Assembly (NCBI GenBank): GCA_002897695.1
Contig: BDTG01000004.1
Location: 1 to 64,000, forward strand
Source of the DNA: a bacterium BMS3Abin14
GTDB lineage: Bacteria; BMS3Abin14
Direction of reading: 5' to 3'
Length of the DNA: 64,000 nucleotides
This document shows, one piece after another, positions 61,932-64,000 of the stretch (positions are counted from its first letter, which is position 1; every line of letters starts with the position of its first letter). Below the pieces are notes generated by a model. That model saw only the letters and a list, made by a program, of their open reading frames with translations. It did not search any database and was not told where the DNA came from. A program made the position numbers and the translations under genes.

Positions 61932-61988
61932 TGTTCTCACCTCCTTCGTTCCAGGAAAGCCTCCTGTTCCCCTTGTCGCTTCTCTTTA

Positions 61989-62005
61989 CGCATAAAACGT
62001 TCCAA
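61989..62005 (-). promoter_or_regulatory. Candidate sigma-54 (-24/-12) promoter
   Basis: The minus strand reads TTGGAACGTTTTATGCG. GG and GC are separated by the obligatory 12 bases, and the -24 half (TTGGAACG against TTGGCACG) has one mismatch. The -12 half (ATGC against TTGC) is weaker. It would start transcription about 50 bases before the ATG at 61931. A sigma-54-dependent regulator is encoded nearby at 53319. Confidence 0.5.
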
Positions 62006-62027
62006 CAGGTGAGTTAATCTTGCCTGG

Positions 62028-62063
62028 TTACGTAACACATTGAAATTACAAGATTTTACGTAA
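62028..62063. promoter_or_regulatory. Paired TTACGTAA palindromes, candidate activator sites
   Basis: Two perfect copies of TTACGTAA (62028-62035 and 62056-62063) lie 28 bases apart, roughly 50 and 78 bases upstream of the predicted transcription start at the -24/-12 promoter. Spacing upstream of the promoter suits enhancer-type sites for an NtrC-family protein. The binding factor is inferred, not shown. Confidence 0.5.
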
Positions 62064-62100
62064 TAAACGGGTGGAAGTGAATTCGCTGTAATTCGGCTAT

Positions 62101-62121
62101 ATGTATATATTTTTTATACAT
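62101..62121. promoter_or_regulatory. AT-rich inverted repeat
   Basis: ATGTATA and TATACAT form a perfect 7-bp inverted repeat around a T-rich 7-base spacer, in the 600-base region between divergent genes. It may be an operator or terminator-like structure. The rest of 62122-62261 shows no gene. Confidence 0.35.
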
Positions 62122-62261
62122 TTAACGGCTATTATGGACCGCAGGGAGGTTTTGAATATACTAAACACCTTAAAATTAAAGGCTTTTACGATCACCATCG
62201 GGGGGTATACGAAAAACGTGCCCCCTCATATTTTTCTTCCCTTCTGAATGGACCATCTCAT

Positions 62262-62349
62262 TACTCTCCCTCTCCCCCTGGGAGAGGGCAGGGGTGAGGG
62301 CAACCTACCACCCTCCCCTAAGTCCCCTCCCCTCAAGGGAGGGGAATGT
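62262..62349 (-). repeat. Dispersed GGGAGAGGG element, copy 2
   Basis: In reverse complement this contains the blocks GGAGGGTGGTAGGTTGCC, ACCCCTGCCCTCTCCC and GGGAGAGGGAGAG in the same order as the copy at 32996-33066. It is intergenic; about 175 further bases without a gene follow to the kinase start. Confidence 0.6.
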
Positions 62350-62526
62350 TGAGGAGAAGCCAGGTGGGGGGAACACCCCATCCCTGTTAAATCATGCCTT
62401 TACCTGCGATAAGGGCCGCATTATCCGGATTAACCATTTTCTATTCATTTGTGATAAGTTTTGTCGGTCAGTGGATTATTCACACTCATGGGTACTGCAG
62501 GTTTTACTGGGGGGACACCGAACACC

Positions 62527-64000
62527 ATGACCAGGAGAATCCCGGAAAACATTTTCCTCGAGATGGGTGAACTGCTGAACTCCAGCCTCGATGAGACGAG
62601 TATACTTCGAACCTTCTGCAACAAGATTCTGTCCCTGTTCGAAGCGGAAAGGGTCTCTATCCTTGCGGTGGACCCTCAGGGAAAGAAACTGACACTCACC
62701 GCATGGGCGGGCAGATACCCTGAGGATTTCGGCGGGGTCAGCATACCCATTGGAGAAGGGGTGGCAGGTTGGGTCGCGGCAACGGGAGAAAGCCTGTTGG
62801 TCCAGGACGTCCGAAAGGATCCACGATTTCCTGACCCCTTTCCGGACCGATACAGGACCCGGTCCTTCATCAGCGTTCCCCTCAAGAGTCGCGGAAAACT
62901 CCTTGGAGTCCTTAACGTTACCGATACATCCCGGAATGCAGGTTTTTCCGATGAGAACCTCAGTATTCTCAACCCCCTCGCCCTGCAGGTAGGCATGGGG
63001 ATGGAAAATCTTCTCTTGAAAGAAAGGTCGGATTTCGGGGGCACCGGACTATCCACCCTCACATCGACTATCAGGAGCATCAAGACAGATGTCATCGACA
63101 TGGAGAACGGGTTGATTCCGAGTCTGATGCGAGGAGTTGAATCTGTACTCAATCCACAATTTCACATTATTCTGATGGGCGAAATGGGATCCAACCGTGC
63201 CTGGGTGGGACGTTCTTCAAGGAATGGCCTCTCCGAGGTGTCGGTCATGGATTATTCTTCCGGTTTAAGACTGTATCAGTCCCTTTCGACAATGTCGCTC
63301 CACTCCCCCATGCCGGACCATCCTTACCTGAGGGAACCCGGGATCGAGTGGGAGCTGGTTCTGGAGGAAAAGCTGAACCTCGTCAGAAGTGTCCTTCCTC
63401 CCAGGCCAGACATCTTCGGGATAAGCCTGGGGGCGATCCTCGACATGGATCCGGAAACCGGCGGCATCCTGCGTCATTTACAGAACCTCATCATAATGTT
63501 TGGAGGCCTCGTTATGGAGAGTATTTCAGACAGGTCACAGATTCGAAAACTGGACCACCTGAAAACCGAACTCATATCCACCGTCTCCCACGAACTCAGA
63601 ACTCCGTTGACATCCATTCAAGGTTTTTCGGAACTGGTTCTTCGTGGCGATGGTATTCCTGACCCGCAGCGAAAGTATCTGTCCATTATCAACAGTGAAA
63701 GTCAAAGGCTCAACCGCCTCATCAATGATTTTCTGGATCTGGCACGCCTGGAATCCGGGCAGTTGAATCTCGTCAAGGAACCCATGGACCCGGTGCAAGT
63801 CGTGGAGAGCGCGGTGCGGCTGCTTAAACCCCAGACGGAGGCGGGAAAGGCTTTCGTACACCTCGACTGTCGGCAGAAACTGCCCTGCCTTATCGCCGAT
63901 CGGGATCGAATCGAGCAGGTTCTTGTCAACCTTGTAAGCAATGCCATCCGACATGGGGGCTCCGGGGTCCATATCAGCATCACGGTTCAAAAACATGCCG
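62527..64000 (+). CDS. GAF-domain sensor histidine kinase, truncated by the window end
   Basis: An open frame runs from ATG 62527 to the end of the window (at least 491 codons). An N-terminal GAF domain (SILAVDPQGKKLTLTAWAG ... PIGEGVAGWVAATGESL ... RSFISVPLKSRGKLLGVLNV, about 35-165) is followed by a region without a clear domain. Then come HisKA with TVSHELRTPLTSIQG (His near 355) and the beginning of HATPase (DRDRIEQVLVNLVSNAIRHGG). No membrane segment is evident, so the sensor is probably cytoplasmic. The output partner lies beyond the window. Confidence 0.88.
   Translation, partial: MTRRIPENIFLEMGELLNSSLDETSILRTFCNKILSLFEAERVSILAVDPQGKKLTLTAWAGRYPEDFGGVSIPIGEGVAGWVAATGESLLVQDVRKDPRFPDPFPDRYRTRSFISVPLKSRGKLLGVLNVTDTSRNAGFSDENLSILNPLALQVGMGMENLLLKERSDFGGTGLSTLTSTIRSIKTDVIDMENGLIPSLMRGVESVLNPQFHIILMGEMGSNRAWVGRSSRNGLSEVSVMDYSSGLRLYQSLSTMSLHSPMPDHPYLREPGIEWELVLEEKLNLVRSVLPPRPDIFGISLGAILDMDPETGGILRHLQNLIIMFGGLVMESISDRSQIRKLDHLKTELISTVSHELRTPLTSIQGFSELVLRGDGIPDPQRKYLSIINSESQRLNRLINDFLDLARLESGQLNLVKEPMDPVQVVESAVRLLKPQTEAGKAFVHLDCRQKLPCLIADRDRIEQVLVNLVSNAIRHGGSGVHISITVQKHA

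Overview
The window reads as chromosomal DNA of a Gram-negative, anaerobic or facultatively anaerobic bacterium with a c-type-cytochrome-based respiratory chain, most like the Desulfobacterota ('Deltaproteobacteria') or a neighbouring phylum. This is inferred from gene content, not from a marker-gene tree. The supporting genes are a cytochrome c maturation set whose CcmE carries the Cys variant of the haem-binding site, ferredoxin-dependent 2-oxoacid oxidoreductase genes, HybA/NrfD-type membrane redox modules with a multihaem cytochrome, a CCG-type Fe-S protein, and the tmk-holB-ricT-metG-tatD housekeeping string. No rRNA, complete tRNA, CRISPR array, phage or complete insertion sequence was seen.

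Layout. 0.3-1.6 kb: a cupin gene and a NapH-like membrane ferredoxin. 2.2-10 kb: cytochrome c maturation (ccmE, ccmF, ccmH, a TPR ccmI-like gene), small exported proteins, a DUF1573 lipoprotein, lgt, and a second ccmH-like gene on the other strand. 10.5-15 kb: an acyl-CoA ligase facing a cupin regulator and a four-subunit 2-oxoacid:ferredoxin oxidoreductase operon. 15-22 kb: a PAP2 membrane protein, an oligopeptide ABC importer without its ATPases, a HEAT-repeat protein and an HD-GYP protein preceded by a short gene that looks frameshifted. 22-25.7 kb: purC, rseC-like, rluD and pgeF. 25.6-28 kb: apbE with NusG-domain-II and Gx-transporter genes, and a dksA-like gene. 28-31.7 kb: an iron-type ABC importer whose binding-protein gene is broken. 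32-38.9 kb: MOSC and mogA genes, then tmk-holB-ricT-metG and a TatD-radical SAM fusion. 39-53 kb: a release-factor-like gene, a CCG Fe-S protein, a MITE-like element, a MaoC hydratase, cardiolipin synthase with a 33-codon leader ORF, a 3084-residue NdvB-type glucan synthase, and hpt.

The most notable region is 53.3-62.1 kb. A sigma-54 response regulator and a histidine kinase lie on the plus strand. The kinase's sensor segment carries CxxCH and Cx4CH haem motifs. Converging on them is a minus-strand operon of two paralogous small membrane proteins flanking a receiver-like protein without the usual phospho-acceptor Asp, another small membrane protein, a five-CxxCH cytochrome, a Tat-exported HybA-like Fe-S protein, a NrfD/HybB membrane subunit, and a kinase-less protein with the same haem sensor segment. 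Upstream of that operon are a candidate -24/-12 promoter and two TTACGTAA palindromes. Together these suggest a redox-sensing circuit controlling a minimal Hmc-like quinone/cytochrome c electron-transfer complex. The window ends inside a GAF-domain histidine kinase gene.

Two dispersed intergenic repeat families recur: a hairpin element with a GTAAAAAG...CTTTTTAC core, and a purine-rich GGGAGAGGG element. All starts were chosen by eye from ribosome binding sites and overlaps. Family assignments rest on motif recognition, not database searches.
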